Assembly: GCF_905220565.1 (NCBI RefSeq) | Contig: NC_059397.1 | Coordinates: 16,307,001 to 16,371,000 of the forward strand | DNA length: 64,000 nucleotides | Direction: 5' to 3' | Source: Melitaea cinxia | Lineage: Eukaryota; Arthropoda; Insecta; Lepidoptera; Nymphalidae | Shown here: one piece after another, positions 11,061 to 22,832 of the stretch | Layout: each line of letters begins with the position of its first letter | Numbering within the stretch: the stretch's first letter is position 1 | The notes under the pieces: generated by a model | What the model was told of the DNA's origin: nothing | The model's input: the letters and a program-made list of their open reading frames with translations, nothing else | The model's database searches: none | Translations under genes and position numbers: made by a program

Positions 11061-12640
11061 CTGATTACAAATACATAAGTGTATAAGCTCTCTAGACACA
11101 CATACACGTCGCGGATGAAGCCAATTATTACATTAAACTCTATTACTGTGACCATTTTTACGACTTTACTAAGTGATGTTGAAAGGCATTTTTAGTCATA
11201 TTTTTATTTCTTAAGACAACATACCTACTTAGTTTATAATTACGAGTCTATGAAGATGTACTTATGATTAAGTATATTAATAAATTGTGTGTAATCTTTG
11301 TACACAAATTGTCTTCATTAGTTTTGCCATTTTTGGTCGTGTGTTTATCTCAAGTCAAGGATAAAAAAGAGTTGCGTATTACTAACACAAATGTATTCTT
11401 AGTACAAACTCTAAATCATCGCGTAGAAAAACAATATCCGTAACAAGAAGAGTCTTCGCAGTTATTGTTTTCAGAACTAATAAACCACCTTCGAATACTT
11501 TTCTCACATAACGAAAATAGGATTCTTAACTTCTTACACGGAAAAATATGCCTTAATAGTAACAGAATAGATACTAAACCACTGTAGCAAAAAATCTGCG
11601 AATGTTTTGGGAAAGTTTCCAAGATATCAAGACTTCCTTCCAAGGGATACAAGGATATTTATTTATCGTAGCGGTTCTTACCGTTTTCTATATAAACGTT
11701 TATCTACATATGTTACAAAGTTCGACCTCTTTTCTGGAATCTCTTTGGTAATTAACGTAATAGTGAGCAATACGATTTATGGTTATTCAATCCATTCACT
11801 TCAAATTCAGTTCACGTAACTTACAATTCGTATTAACAGTTAATAAGTGAATTTGGTCACATAGCTGTTACTGAACGCCTCCACTATCTTAGTCATTTGT
11901 TGCCACAACCCAGGCTCCAGGAGTCGGCATTTATGCACATATGTATGATTTATGTATTCGCGGTTCGTTAAAATAAGAACCGTACGATGTCTTTATTCGG
12001 CTGTACGCGAGTCCTAAATCAAAAGTAATTGGTTTTCAATGTACTCACGTGTTCTATGTTATCTAGTATCATAATTATATTTTACTGACTAAAATAACTG
12101 AATTCGTCAATTTGCTACAAGTGAAATTTGTATTAATTATGTTTAATACAGATTTCAATTAATAATTGATTAATTATAAATTAATCTCTGAGCTCTGTTT
12201 TTGCTGGTTATCTTTTATTATAAATTCTTCTTAGATGGAATGATGTCAATGTGAGCTTTGTAAATGAAAAAGGACGAATGCTATACATACATTAAATACT
12301 AGTTGCGGACCGCCTGTGGTCTTAATGCCTAGTGCTTCTCGGTAGCGCTGTTCGTAATTATACTTTTAAAATGATGTCGGGAACAAGTTTAACATCGCTC
12401 AATGGTTGTTTTATTACGAGTTTATGAGGGAAATATTCTGATGAACTGTATACGTGGTTACTTCTGTTTTTACCTTAAACGAGATCCGAGTGAAAAAGTT
12501 TCCAAAATTAGCGATATGCAATAAATATTTTTAATTATATTATATTAATGTATCAATCTAAGTAGATAAAATATGCGAATTGTCAATAGACATTCTCATT
12601 TGAATCGAAAACCGATGCTTGTCACGTGGTCCTATTTAAA
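11061..12640. other. No gene seen; one possible Helitron end
   Basis: AT-rich sequence. A minus-strand CTAG|T at 12299-12302, preceded on that strand by a short GACC/GGTC stem, is a weak Helitron 3' terminus. Nothing else is supported. Confidence 0.35.
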
Positions 12641-12770
12641 TTTTATCGAGGTCTGATGACTACTTTTTAAATAATCTTTTGATATCGCATATTTACTTGA
12701 CTATTGTCGCGTATCTATGCTGTTACTTGTCGATGTAATTGAAGTTGGTTTCTCTTCGATAAAGTGAAAT
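12640..12770 (-). repeat. Repeat family E, decayed fragment
   Basis: It carries the reverse complement of the family E 5' block: GTGGTCCTATTTAAATTTTA, TATTTACTTGACTATT and TTACTTGTCGATGTAATTGA followed by AGTTGG. Both ends of the full element are missing. Confidence 0.6.
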
Positions 12771-14016
12771 ATTAACACTAATGCAGCATATAGCTAAAGA
12801 ACTGCAAATGGAAACGATTCTTTTTCTCGTAGAATGTTTTTCATTGTAAATTATAGCCGTGCTTACGCGGCCACGAAAGGTATCATGCGGAGAGGGTCTA
12901 TCAAAGAAAAATTTTGGTGCAATTTTTAGATTGTATTTCTATTACAAATATTTTTTTTGGAACAAAGTTCCTTATGGGGCGTTCCGGAGGGGCACCACCG
13001 GCAAAAATGTTCGTAACATTAAAAAAAGCTGAAGATTTTTATGTATAGTCTATGTATGATAGCTATATAGTCTACGTGATGACTGTTTTTATTATTGCAG
13101 TTTGCTATTATTATTATATCATTCGATAATTATTATATATTTTTATAAATCATTGTAAATAAAATAAAGGTGTTAAGATAATTTTGTAAAGTAGTTTCTT
13201 TGATTTAAATCGGTAAAAAAACATTGGTAATAAAAAATGTATACCTACCCGATTTTCATTATAACTCGATTAGACCTTGAAAATAATATTTTATAATAAG
13301 AAACTTCGTTTATATCTGGTGTCCCAAGATACCACACGGTTTTTTATTCGTAAACAGCTACGATGTAGATGGTTATAATTTGCTACTTATCTTTCCCACA
13401 GGACCCCAAATTTGTGTGTGCCCAAAGCCCCGACATACCCTAAGACGAATACATGGAAGATTTATGTTAAACAATAATTATTTTAAGCGAATATAAGCAC
13501 TAATATAACATTTTCAATTAGGAGGCACCCACAGCAACAACACACATTGTGTTCAAGAATGAAATATTAAAGCGCCGCTTGTAATGTTCTCCACTTCCGC
13601 TACACCTGACCCACTTACCTAAAAAGTATATTTTTTATTCAGAAATGTTTTTTATATCTTCAGTTTTCAGTGGTTATTATAAATTAAAAAAGGAAATGCG
13701 TACGACCGCATGCTAATGACGTTTTGGCTGTACGATATTATATGAAAATATGTCGGTACTCTTTTGTTTATTTCTGAGTGAATCTTTAATTGGTTACGTA
13801 GTTGCTTATTTTAATTATGAAAAAACTGTTAATTAACCTAAGATACAAAAATAAATAATTTTATCGTGCGAATTATTTGTGAAGTTAACAATTTATTTAA
13901 AAACTTATCTATTAATGTTAACAATCATATTTTATACATCTATTTTGTATGTAACACATGTACCGTTTTAGTACTAGCTTTGTGACAGTTAAGTGGATGT
14001 AATTTAGAGCGTGTAC
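12771..14016. other. No gene seen
   Basis: AT-rich apart from 12955-13008, a block GGAACAAAGTTCCTTATGGG followed by a GC-rich stretch. It looks like a dispersed repeat fragment, but no second copy occurs in the window. Confidence 0.35.
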
Positions 14017-14148
14017 ATGAGAGTCAAAGCTTGGAGCACGGCCGCTGGGACCCCGCGCCCCCTACGGAAGGATGTTGTGATGATTTTGTCCCCGCTCTCC
14101 CATGTCGTACGCCCGCACATTGACAGGTCTATTGCACGAGACAAATGA
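14017..14148 (+). other. GC-rich island with a 43-codon open frame
   Basis: About 130 bp of clearly higher GC stand out from AT-rich flanks. On the + strand an ATG opens 43 codons to a TGA (contains TAAGTPRPLRKDVVMILSPL and HVVRPHIDRSIARDK). No splice sites, family motif or second copy support it. It may be a conserved non-coding element, a repeat fragment or a short ORF. Confidence 0.25.
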
Positions 14149-16284
14149 ATAATTGTGACGCGAGATTTATGCGATTATGGCAACTGATTGATACTACGAG
14201 TATTTCGTCCTTGGATTTGTCTGCATGTGTAGTATTTTGAAAGAGTAACTGCAGAGTTTTTGAGTTCTACATTCCGTTTCGGTGATAACATTACTTAAAA
14301 GATAGTTATTTTTAAATAGAATTTTTATTTGTACTATTAATTTGACGATTCAAAATTGCTTTTGAAGCCTATTTGAATAAAGTATTTTTTTTTTTTTTGA
14401 TTCGTTTCTTATCAACAGTAAAAGTCGTGGAAATCAACAAGCCGTTATTTAAATTATCAACATACCAAGTTCATAGTGTGCTTCATAGTACACCAATCAA
14501 TATTTCTCGTGACTATTTGGGTTGAGAATATACAGATGTAATTGATATGTAATTAGCACGCATATGATCGGATCTAAAAACGCCTGTCACGAAATTAAAG
14601 CAAGAATTTTAATGAAGATAAATTAAGCAGTCAGCAAGTCTTCAGAGCTCGTGACAGGAGTAGCCACATGAGTGTATATTAAGATCAAAGAAAGTTAAGT
14701 ACATGATGCGGTGAGGGTACGACTCTAGGTAGACGTATTGCAGTGGTCGTTGAAATCTCGTTAGCTTGCACAACCCGGCTCTCGTGTGTCGGTCAATGAG
14801 CGTTTATTACCCTACTGACCGATCTCGCAAACATGTTACCGACTCGATAATTACACCTTGTCATTTCGATCGAATCACGGACGCGTTTCAAACGTAAGTT
14901 TAGAATGCTTGATTTGTGTTGTAATAAGTGTAGTTGTGAATTTTGTTGTCCGAGCGAATTGTTGTTTTAGGTTTGCGTGATGTAACCTTTAATATCACGT
15001 TCGGTTTGATGTCGATTCTAAGTTTGGTTGTGTAAGTAACTGAAGTGTCTTTTAAATAAAACAGTCTTATATACTTAAACTATATGCTCCGCAACATTTC
15101 TTAGCAATACTTAAATTGTTACATGATTATTTATAGCCTACAACCTTACTTAAAGTAATATAAAATGGACTATTTTTTTTCTTAAAATTGACGGGTAATT
15201 ATAGATGATAAAATCAAATGTGTTCAGCTATAATATTTGATATAAATTAGTTAAACGAAATAATTAAATAAACGAATAGGATTTATAAATTTTTAATTTT
15301 AAGGACGTACTAGAATTTTTCAAACGTTTAGCCTCTATGTCAATATGGTAATACCAAGCACTTAGATAAAATCTATATTAAATATGTGATTTAATAAAGT
15401 TAACAACAGAATCAAGAGCACACTTCAAACCTTTGAATTAATGTGTTGGTAATTAGATAATTTAGATTTGATTATAAAATACAAACGGGTTTATATATAA
15501 TTGAGCAAGGGAGTAGTTTGTCAAGGACTATATATTGCAAGATAGAACGAATACATTAAAACAGGATTAGCTTTGTTTTATTTAACCAATATTGGAGATA
15601 CCGTCTACAACGTGATATCATATACGAAATTAAGCTATATTCCGTTTAAGTAGAGTTTGAAGTTGCATGAAGTGATATATTTTGCAATAGTATTATGTAT
15701 ATATTTAGGCGGCGCTTTAATCAGTGGTAAATTGATTTGTACGCTCTACATTACTCGACAGATAATACATCAGCACGCGATTTGACGAAGTGGCCCAGCC
15801 TTGTGGAAGATTATCGTCATATCTGGTCCAATTGCCGGATAGATAATGAATATTTTACAGAAGTCTAACTCCTTTATTGCTTTTAGAAACCAGATTGTTA
15901 GTTTGTCAATAGAGTTGTAAATCAATGAGACAACTTCTATTCACAATTAATAGTACGTAATGAGAAAGCAACGTCTATATGAATTAGGTTTGGATAAAAA
16001 TCTACGGGTAATTGGGTTTATAAGGATAATTGGTAAATTTAATGATTGTGAAACACTTAGTAAGAAAATCAACTCAAAACTAGCCAATATACGTAGATAC
16101 ATATACTACAATAACAAAAATAATTAAAGCAAATAAAACACTACTATCAAATTATTTGATGATTAAATGTAAATGTGTTTATTCTCATATTTTTTTCAAA
16201 ACGACTTCAAAACCTTCTCATACATGGAGAAGAAGATGTGATTTCAAATAACATCAACAAGAATAGTTCCAATACCTTATACAT
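14149..16284. other. No gene seen
   Basis: AT-rich. A GTAAGT donor-like site at 14895 follows a GC-richer stretch (14750-14890) with no long frame. It could be a non-coding exon, but nothing else supports that. Confidence 0.35.
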
Positions 16285-16455
16285 TATTAAAGATAATTAA
16301 AAAAAAAAAACTTCTTGATAGATCTCGTTCAAATTAAAATGAACAACACGACACACACCAGCTCGAAAAAAAATAGAATCATCATAATCAGTATACCCAG
16401 TAAAAAGTTATGAAGCACATAAATTCAGTCGATTGGAAGTCGGTTAAAATAGTGT
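16285..16455 (+). repeat. Repeat family E, 3' fragment
   Basis: It contains GAATCATCATAATCAGTATA and CCCAGTAAAAAGTTATGA, and ends ATTGGAAGTCGGTTAAAATA, matching the 3' half and terminal repeat of family E. The 5' half has diverged. Confidence 0.6.
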
Positions 16456-16929
16456 GTGTCAGCTTCGACGCACGACTGGAGTTTACTCCTTCAGATGGAC
16501 TGTCTAAATAGGCACAAAAAAGGCTTACTAGTCTAAGAAAAAATGAATACGTAATCAAGTGAAAATAAACGAATCAAATAACGTTATTAGAAAACGTCAC
16601 GCAATAGGATTCCGATAGATGGCGTTAACAAAAACGTAACGAGGTCATTCGTTCAGTAGATTTTATTCATATTTTCTTCATACCGAAGGCCTTATATGAA
16701 AATCGATTACTAAGGAGTAAACGCTAATAAACTCCAAAATACGATATTTTGTCAGTTTTATATTTAGATTCTAAGCACGATAACCTGCAATATTAATTAT
16801 AATTTTAGGAAGCGCGTAAAAAGTGTCGCAAGATGAAGGAGAGCTTTCAAAACAAAGATTATTCAAGAAGCGACTTAATAAAATTTTCCATACACAACAA
16901 TAGTTGCACTTGCAGCTCTATCTATCACA

Positions 16930-17080
16930 GCAGCTTTTCGCAGTCAACTACTGGACATAGGCGTCCACAAGTTCACGCCAAAAATGGTGAGAACTCATTC
17001 ATGTGTTTTGCCCATAGTCATCAAAGTGGGCAGGCGGGTTGGTGACCGCAGGGCTGGCTTTGTCGCACCGACGACGCTTT
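16930..17080 (-). repeat. Repeat family D fragment
   Basis: On the + strand it reads CTACTGGACATAGGCGTCCA, then CCAAAAATGGTGAGAACTCA, GTGGGCAGGCGGGTTGGTGA and GCTGGCTTTGTCGCACCGAC. This is the family D 3' end and body in minus orientation. Confidence 0.65.
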
Positions 17081-18829
17081 ATCACAAAGCTCTATCTATA
17101 AAAATATTAAAATTTATAACAAACACAGCGCAAAAAATGTTTGTTTTAGCATTTTCTATTATCGTTAACTACCATTCCACTCATAAAGGAAAGTTATCCC
17201 TAGAACAGTTTATCTGATTATAGTTTGTACTTCTATTAATTGTTCTAGATAGTTCTAAAAGATAACTCGACACGGACCCCCGGTCCATTCCCTCGCCTTT
17301 CTCTCTACAACAATGGTCTATGTTAATGTGGTATTACCATACACTGAAGATGTGGCGTGATAAATTATAAGCTGATAGTGAGCAATCAATATTGCATTAA
17401 AGACAGACACTATCAACTTAAAAACCTTTACTATCAAACGAAAGTATGTATTAATGGATGTTCTTTACTTAATCACGCCAGAATGACTCTGGATGAAATT
17501 AATCACAGAGATAGGTTACACTTTGGAATAGAGCACGGGTTTCCAGAATCTAGGAAAAAACGGTTCCAGCGAAACAATGCTGTTTTGACATTAATTTTTG
17601 AGTTGTTGTTGTAGTTGTCAAGAACCGAAGAAGCAAAATTTAGGGTAAAATCAAAAATTTCATATGAACGAAAATGCGGGCACCAGTAAGATATAAAGAA
17701 AATGTTATTGTTGTTAAAATAACAGCGCCGTTTTTACTTGTAACAACTAAACGATGATGTCATTATACTTAATTTAAAAACACATTGTTAAAAGAAACAG
17801 TTTACACGATTCGCTTAATATTTTATGAACATTCGTAATTAAGGTAATAATGAAAGTAGAACAATTAACGTCTATATTTACGGTTTTAATTATACTGAAA
17901 ATTTAAAATGATACAGTAATCAAATATTTGATATCTTAATTGTCATTCCCTTACAGAACCCTAATTAGGAATTTCCATACACGGAATTAACTTCGAGAAT
18001 TATAATAATTGTTAATTTTCAAGGATAATTATGATTGCAAAAACAAGAACAAATTAAGGAACTGAATTAAATACATACATTAACTGCGCTGTACTAAATC
18101 AAATTGAAATAACTTTTTGTGATGAGTATTATTATAGCAAAAACAGAAACAACATAATAATAGGGCTTATGGCAAAGTTGGACTTATTTCTGAAAGAGAT
18201 TTCTTCCAGTCAACCCATGGTCATGAGTAAGCGTTTCATATAACGAAGCAAACAGTGCAAGAAGTATTCATTTAAAGAAGAAGTACTACTTGATGAAACG
18301 TGATTCCTAAATTCAGTTTTCTGAAAGTTATAATTTGAATTCTCTGATATTATTTTGATGTTTTTCAATTTGAGAAACTAAAATTCACATGAAACACTAT
18401 ACAATAAGCATTAAAATTTAATTCAATTCTATGAAGGCAAATGCATAGGCGTAAGGCACTTAAATATACAATAAAGCCTACTCTAATTGTTTATTACTGT
18501 ATCCTAACGGTATTCAACTTTAGTACCATTAATGAGCTTATTACAGCTTTTACGTAAATTTTACGAGTTTCTACAATTAAGATCAATTTATTTCAATTGC
18601 AGAAGAGTTTAAAAATCGAAGCAATTCTAGCAAATCTGGAACGTATCTAGACTTGGGTCTTGAACATAATCTCGATGACCTATTACGCTAGTTGTATCAT
18701 CGGTCCCGTAACGACTTTCACCTTCCTGTTTGTAGGTTAAAGCGTACATGGAAATATTTGTAGTACTATTTTGAATAGTAATATTAGAACTGGTGAATCG
18801 TTTTGTTATATACTAAGGTAAATGAACTA
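17081..18829. other. No gene seen
   Basis: AT-rich with scattered short frames. Nothing that could be tied to a family or repeated elsewhere in the window. Confidence 0.4.
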
Positions 18830-18980
18830 TGTTCACGAAGGGTTATTGCTATAGTAACGGGTATTGTGCTAGTGATCTAGAGTTCGATCCCCGCACAAGA
18901 TCAATATTTGTATACTGTGTGATTTTTTGTCTTACAAAGGTGTGTCATAGTCTTGGCATTTGCGTGTTTTGTTGTTACGG
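18830..18980 (+). repeat. tRNA-derived SINE
   Basis: An A-box-like region (GTAACGGGTATTGTGCTAGT) is followed by GAGTTCGATCCCCGCAC (B box, 18880-18896). The body continues ATCAATATTTGTATACTGTG and GTCATAGTCTTGGCATTTGC. The B-box core is perfect. Confidence 0.6.
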
Positions 18981-19371
18981 ACAAAATAGTTTGACAAACT
19001 TCTGAGAACCATTGGGATTGAGACTTGTATTTATTTTCTTCATTTATTATATATTGTTGGATTTAGAAATATGATTTACGAAAGTCTTATATTAATTGAA
19101 AGACATTTGGCCAGAGTTCCGTACTCAAGGGTGTTGACCGGCTCATTACTAGGACTTCCCTGCCCTTCTATTAATTAGCTAATAAGGATTTGGGTTTCCA
19201 TCGCTTTTTATATAGTATTTTCTGCTGTTGCCGATTTTTGTGTAGTATTCGTTCTACCAATCATGAGCTAAGTAAAGTATTTTAAGACTGTATGTATCTG
19301 CCTGTACATTTGTTCTTTAAAATTTTATATTCACTATTTTTTATATATTTTCAAGAATATTATTATTAATA

Positions 19372-19490
19372 AAAATAGCTCTCTCCTGTCGGCCCCTCAT
19401 GCTGAGGATCGTGGTCAGCATCTGGAGCGGGTGATTTGCTTCACTGGTCTTTGCCATGGCGTCTCTTACGGCCGTGTAAAACTAAGCGGC
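19372..19490 (-). repeat. Probable LINE 3' end fragment
   Basis: A GC-rich block (CTCTCCTGTCGGCCCCTCAT, GAGGATCGTGGTCAGCATCT, ATGGCGTCTCTTACGGCC) is abutted on its left by ATTATTATTAATAAAAATAG. On the minus strand that would be an (AAT)n-like tail after the 3' end. I recall similar 3' ends in lepidopteran LINEs, but the clade cannot be read from this piece. Confidence 0.4.
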
Positions 19491-19535
19491 AAATGAGTTT
19501 AAAGAATAATAAATGTGGCAAACAGGCAAAAGAAG

Positions 19536-19883
19536 AAAAACCGACTTCAATTATATCGACAAGTAATACAACGTAGGTAGACGAAAAAATAGCCAAGTAA
19601 ATACGCATTATCAAAGATTACTCCAAAAGTTGTAATCAGATCTCGATGAAATTTAAATGTGACCACATGATAAACATCAGCTTTCGAGTAAATTAAAAAT
19701 CATCAAAATCGGTACGCACAGTAAAGTAGGATTTTCGAGAGTTTTCCTCGATTTCTCCGGGATCCCATCATCAGATCCTGGTTTCCTTATAATGGTACCA
19801 AACTAGGGATATCTCCTTACTAACAAAAAAAAGAATTATCAAAATCGGTTCATAAACGACGGAGTTATCCCCGAACATATATA

Positions 19884-19943
<60 letters not shown>

Positions 19944-19988
19944 GGCCGAATTGAGTAACCTCCTCCTTTTTTTGAAGTCAGTTAAAAA
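19536..19988 (+). mobile_element. Repeat family E, fullest copy, with short terminal inverted repeats
   Basis: It starts AAAAACCGACTTCAATTA and ends TTTGAAGTCAGTTAAAAA, so the two ends are inverted repeats of about 15 bp with few mismatches. The interior holds AAGTAATACAACGTAGGTAG, CCAAGTAAATACGCATTATC and an AAATCGGT-type motif repeated at intervals. An internal (AT)n run occupies about 19886-19936. No coding capacity is seen. Seven copies or fragments occur in the window (770, 5228, 12640, 16285, 19536, 26346, 60301). It could be a MITE or another non-autonomous element; from memory it is common in butterflies. Confidence 0.65.
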
Positions 19989-21987
19989 TAACAATTGACG
20001 ATTAAAAAATTTCGATTTGCATATAAATTTGGTGAAAACAGTTTGTCAAAAGTCAAAATTTGCAATAAGTATTTTAAAGAAACACGTGTAAATCGTTTCA
20101 CAATTACAAGTTATTATATTTTAACTTCCTCATTACACCGCTGAACACGTAATTTATGAAATGTCTTTCCATACAAGAACATAATTCCCATATTTATTAC
20201 AATGTTGAAAATCAACAACACGCACTTTAATGGGTTTCAATTATACAAAGCGGTGGTCAACAATTTACCAACTGTTAAATGTCACCAAACGGCTAACTTA
20301 TTAGCCAATAATAACTTCATAACAATGAACGACTAACTAAATACTTATCCGAAGAAAATTATAATATTCCAATAGTTTCGCTCTGGGCTACGGTTTCGTT
20401 GACATAATCGTAAAATTCCGTTCTTGTTTCAAACTTTGTCAAGATACTGTGAATTGCCTTAGGAATTGGAGTAATGTTCATTTAGAATTATTATTATGTG
20501 AATTTTAATGGTATTGCGTTTTAGAATCAATGAATGTTTTTTTTTATTGCTTTTATTTCGAGAATAATTAAAAGTTTGAAGATTTTATTTCATAACATTA
20601 TTCACGGGTGACTGAATTTTGTACAACAGTTTTATTCATATTTTATTTGATAATAATACTTGTGCCGAGAGTAATTTATTGTATATTTTATAAGAAAATG
20701 TTTAAAAAAATTATATTTTCTAAGATTTCTTTTATTGTGTATTTAAAATACCTTTTTAAATATATATTTTTACATATATGTACATAGGATTATGAATCTA
20801 TATAATTATATGAATAAATATAACTCAAGCATCGTTGTTTTCGTTTTTTATTAGATATTGCAATCAGATCTACCCCACGACGCAATTTTGGTTTCATCTA
20901 CAAATCATCAATTTTTTCATACAAATAATTTTAGCGTTCCTTCATTATACATAGACAGACAGAGAACTTACAAATATTAACGTTTTTTTTTGTGAAGTTT
21001 TTCTCATCTTATCTTATATTATATCTTATATAAAAAAATAATAAAATATAAATATAATAATAGCACCGTTTAACGGTGTTAGTTGTATTGTGATACAATT
21101 GATTGAAAGTGTCTAATCGTAACTTCCCCTCGTTTTCTATCAGGCACAACAAATTGGCCATTGTTTGTTTACAGATTGTCTCTTCAGCCTTTTCTGATAT
21201 CGGTCTAAAATTTAGTTCCGTTGTTGGTGGAAACTTGATATTTGGTCCAAAATTGACACTATCAGTGAAATTCTTGTGTAAGGACACAATAGGGCAGTAG
21301 CAATTAAACAATCGGTTCCTGGGAAATGTAATTGCATTTTATTCTAATGACTAACAAGTCTTAAAATCTCTGTAGAATATTCTACAACAGTTGCAGAAAT
21401 AATAGGTTAATTTGGAAACAAACCGCTGCAAACCAAAAACTCGTTTAACGAATATTATGAGTCTGTTGTGAACATTCAGCGGACTTAATTATTATTATGA
21501 GATTAGCATTGTACTAATTTTACGGTCTTTCGATTTCACATTTAGTGTATCAAGTTTATAAATGATAATATTCTTGAACATTTTATAAAATATGTTTAAT
21601 ATTTTCAATGTGGTGTCTGTTCCGACTTGTTCAATAAGTAAACAAGCATTTTGTTGCGGTGGCGTAAAATTTCCATGAGAGTTATAGTAAACACAACTCC
21701 GCAGTGAAGCATCATGGTGAGTTAACATAGGGAGAGTAGGCATTAGTCCAGCAGTGAAACATTCACGGGCTGTTCCAGTTTAGTTTATCTGTAAAATAAC
21801 AATCCAAAAATCGTGTAAACTATCGATAGCATTAATATACTGTGATGTAAAGACATTTCGATATTTTTTTATAAAGTATCAAAAAAACTTTTACGAATTT
21901 CTACAGTAATTTCTTACAATATTTATTTGTAAAGTCTGTTTGTCAGACGTTCGATAAAAACGTGGAAGGCACGAGGATAGTGTATAA
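19989..21987. other. No supported gene
   Basis: AT-rich. A 100-codon minus-strand frame at 21009-21311 begins after a true ATG but has no recognised motif and a low-complexity C-terminus; it is treated as unsupported. Confidence 0.35.
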
Positions 21988-22082
21988 ATGACAATGAACG
22001 TGTTTCCAATGCCGCCCACACTGTCAGACTCGCTCGCAAGAGGTGATTCCGCGGAGAATGGCACCATACAGTTTGTCCTTTT
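21988..22082 (+). CDS. Candidate first coding exon, unknown gene
   Basis: An ATG at 21988, directly preceded by an in-frame TAA, opens 31 codons plus 2 nt. It ends at a consensus donor TT|GTAAGT (GT at 22083). The peptide contains NVFPMPPTLSDSLARGDSA and then ENGTIQFVL, with one N-glycosylation sequon. This stretch is much richer in GC than its flanks and shows normal codon variety. Without splicing it stops two codons later. The NGTIQFVL end would suit an extracellular tail leading into a membrane segment, as in a receptor, but that is conjecture. No partner exon was recognised downstream. Confidence 0.35.
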
Positions 22083-22693
22083 GTAAGTTATTGCTTGACT
22101 CATCCATTATGTTTGATTTTTCCGTTTCTTTAACGCTACGAAATATATATATTTTCTATAGATCTAAGTTTGATCTTCAGTAAAATTAAGGAATGTTATT
22201 TTTAGAAACAATTTATTATTATTTTTAAAAGTTGGTATAATAAGTTAGTATTCCGACTTAGATATGTATCTATTACTCTTTCATTATTTTGAGGCGAAAT
22301 CTCTTTTTAAGAACGTTTTGTGTACTTATAGGTATTATCCGTAAAATAAACTGTCGTTCGCTGTATATACGTAGTAAAATTAATTTTGAAACCGTTCATA
22401 ATGCCCAATAGATAGAAAGGATCACGTACGAAAATAAAAGACCTCATCAAGTTTCGTACCCGGGACCTCCATTAGCCCAGGTGCGAGTTCGTGCTGGAGT
22501 TTGTTGTCTGCTAAATTTCATATCGACCTAAACGTGAACCGTATACTTTTGTTATATGGACTTCGTGCCCACTTTTACTTTATACTGAATGAACAATACA
22601 CAAGTTATAGGTATACATCATGATATTAATTAGTGACGATATTGTTATACGAGTATATCACTATCGCAAATATACTAGAGATTACCATTCTTA

Positions 22694-22829
22694 CGCCGAG
22701 TTGCACGAAAAGAAATTAAAATTTAAGTAGTGATTAAACTAATTTAATCGTAAGGATTGTATGAAATTCTTGTGATTAAATTAGTTTAATCTCTACTTAA
22801 ATTTTAATTTTGTTTCGTGCAACTCGGCG
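22694..22829. mobile_element. Foldback MITE, 136 bp, TTA target duplication (PIF/Harbinger-like)
   Basis: Two 56-bp arms (22694-22749 and 22774-22829) are reverse complements with three mismatches, around a 24-nt loop. The ends read CGCCGAGTTGCACGAAA on each strand. The element is flanked by TTA on both sides (22691-22693 and 22830-22832). A 3-bp TWA-type duplication is typical of PIF/Harbinger elements. The high arm identity suggests recent insertion or hairpin-driven conservation. Confidence 0.85.
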
Positions 22830-22832
22830 TTA

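Noticed and set aside
21009..21311. 100-codon minus-strand frame from a true ATG
   Set aside because: No family motif, and a low-complexity C-terminus; not enough support.
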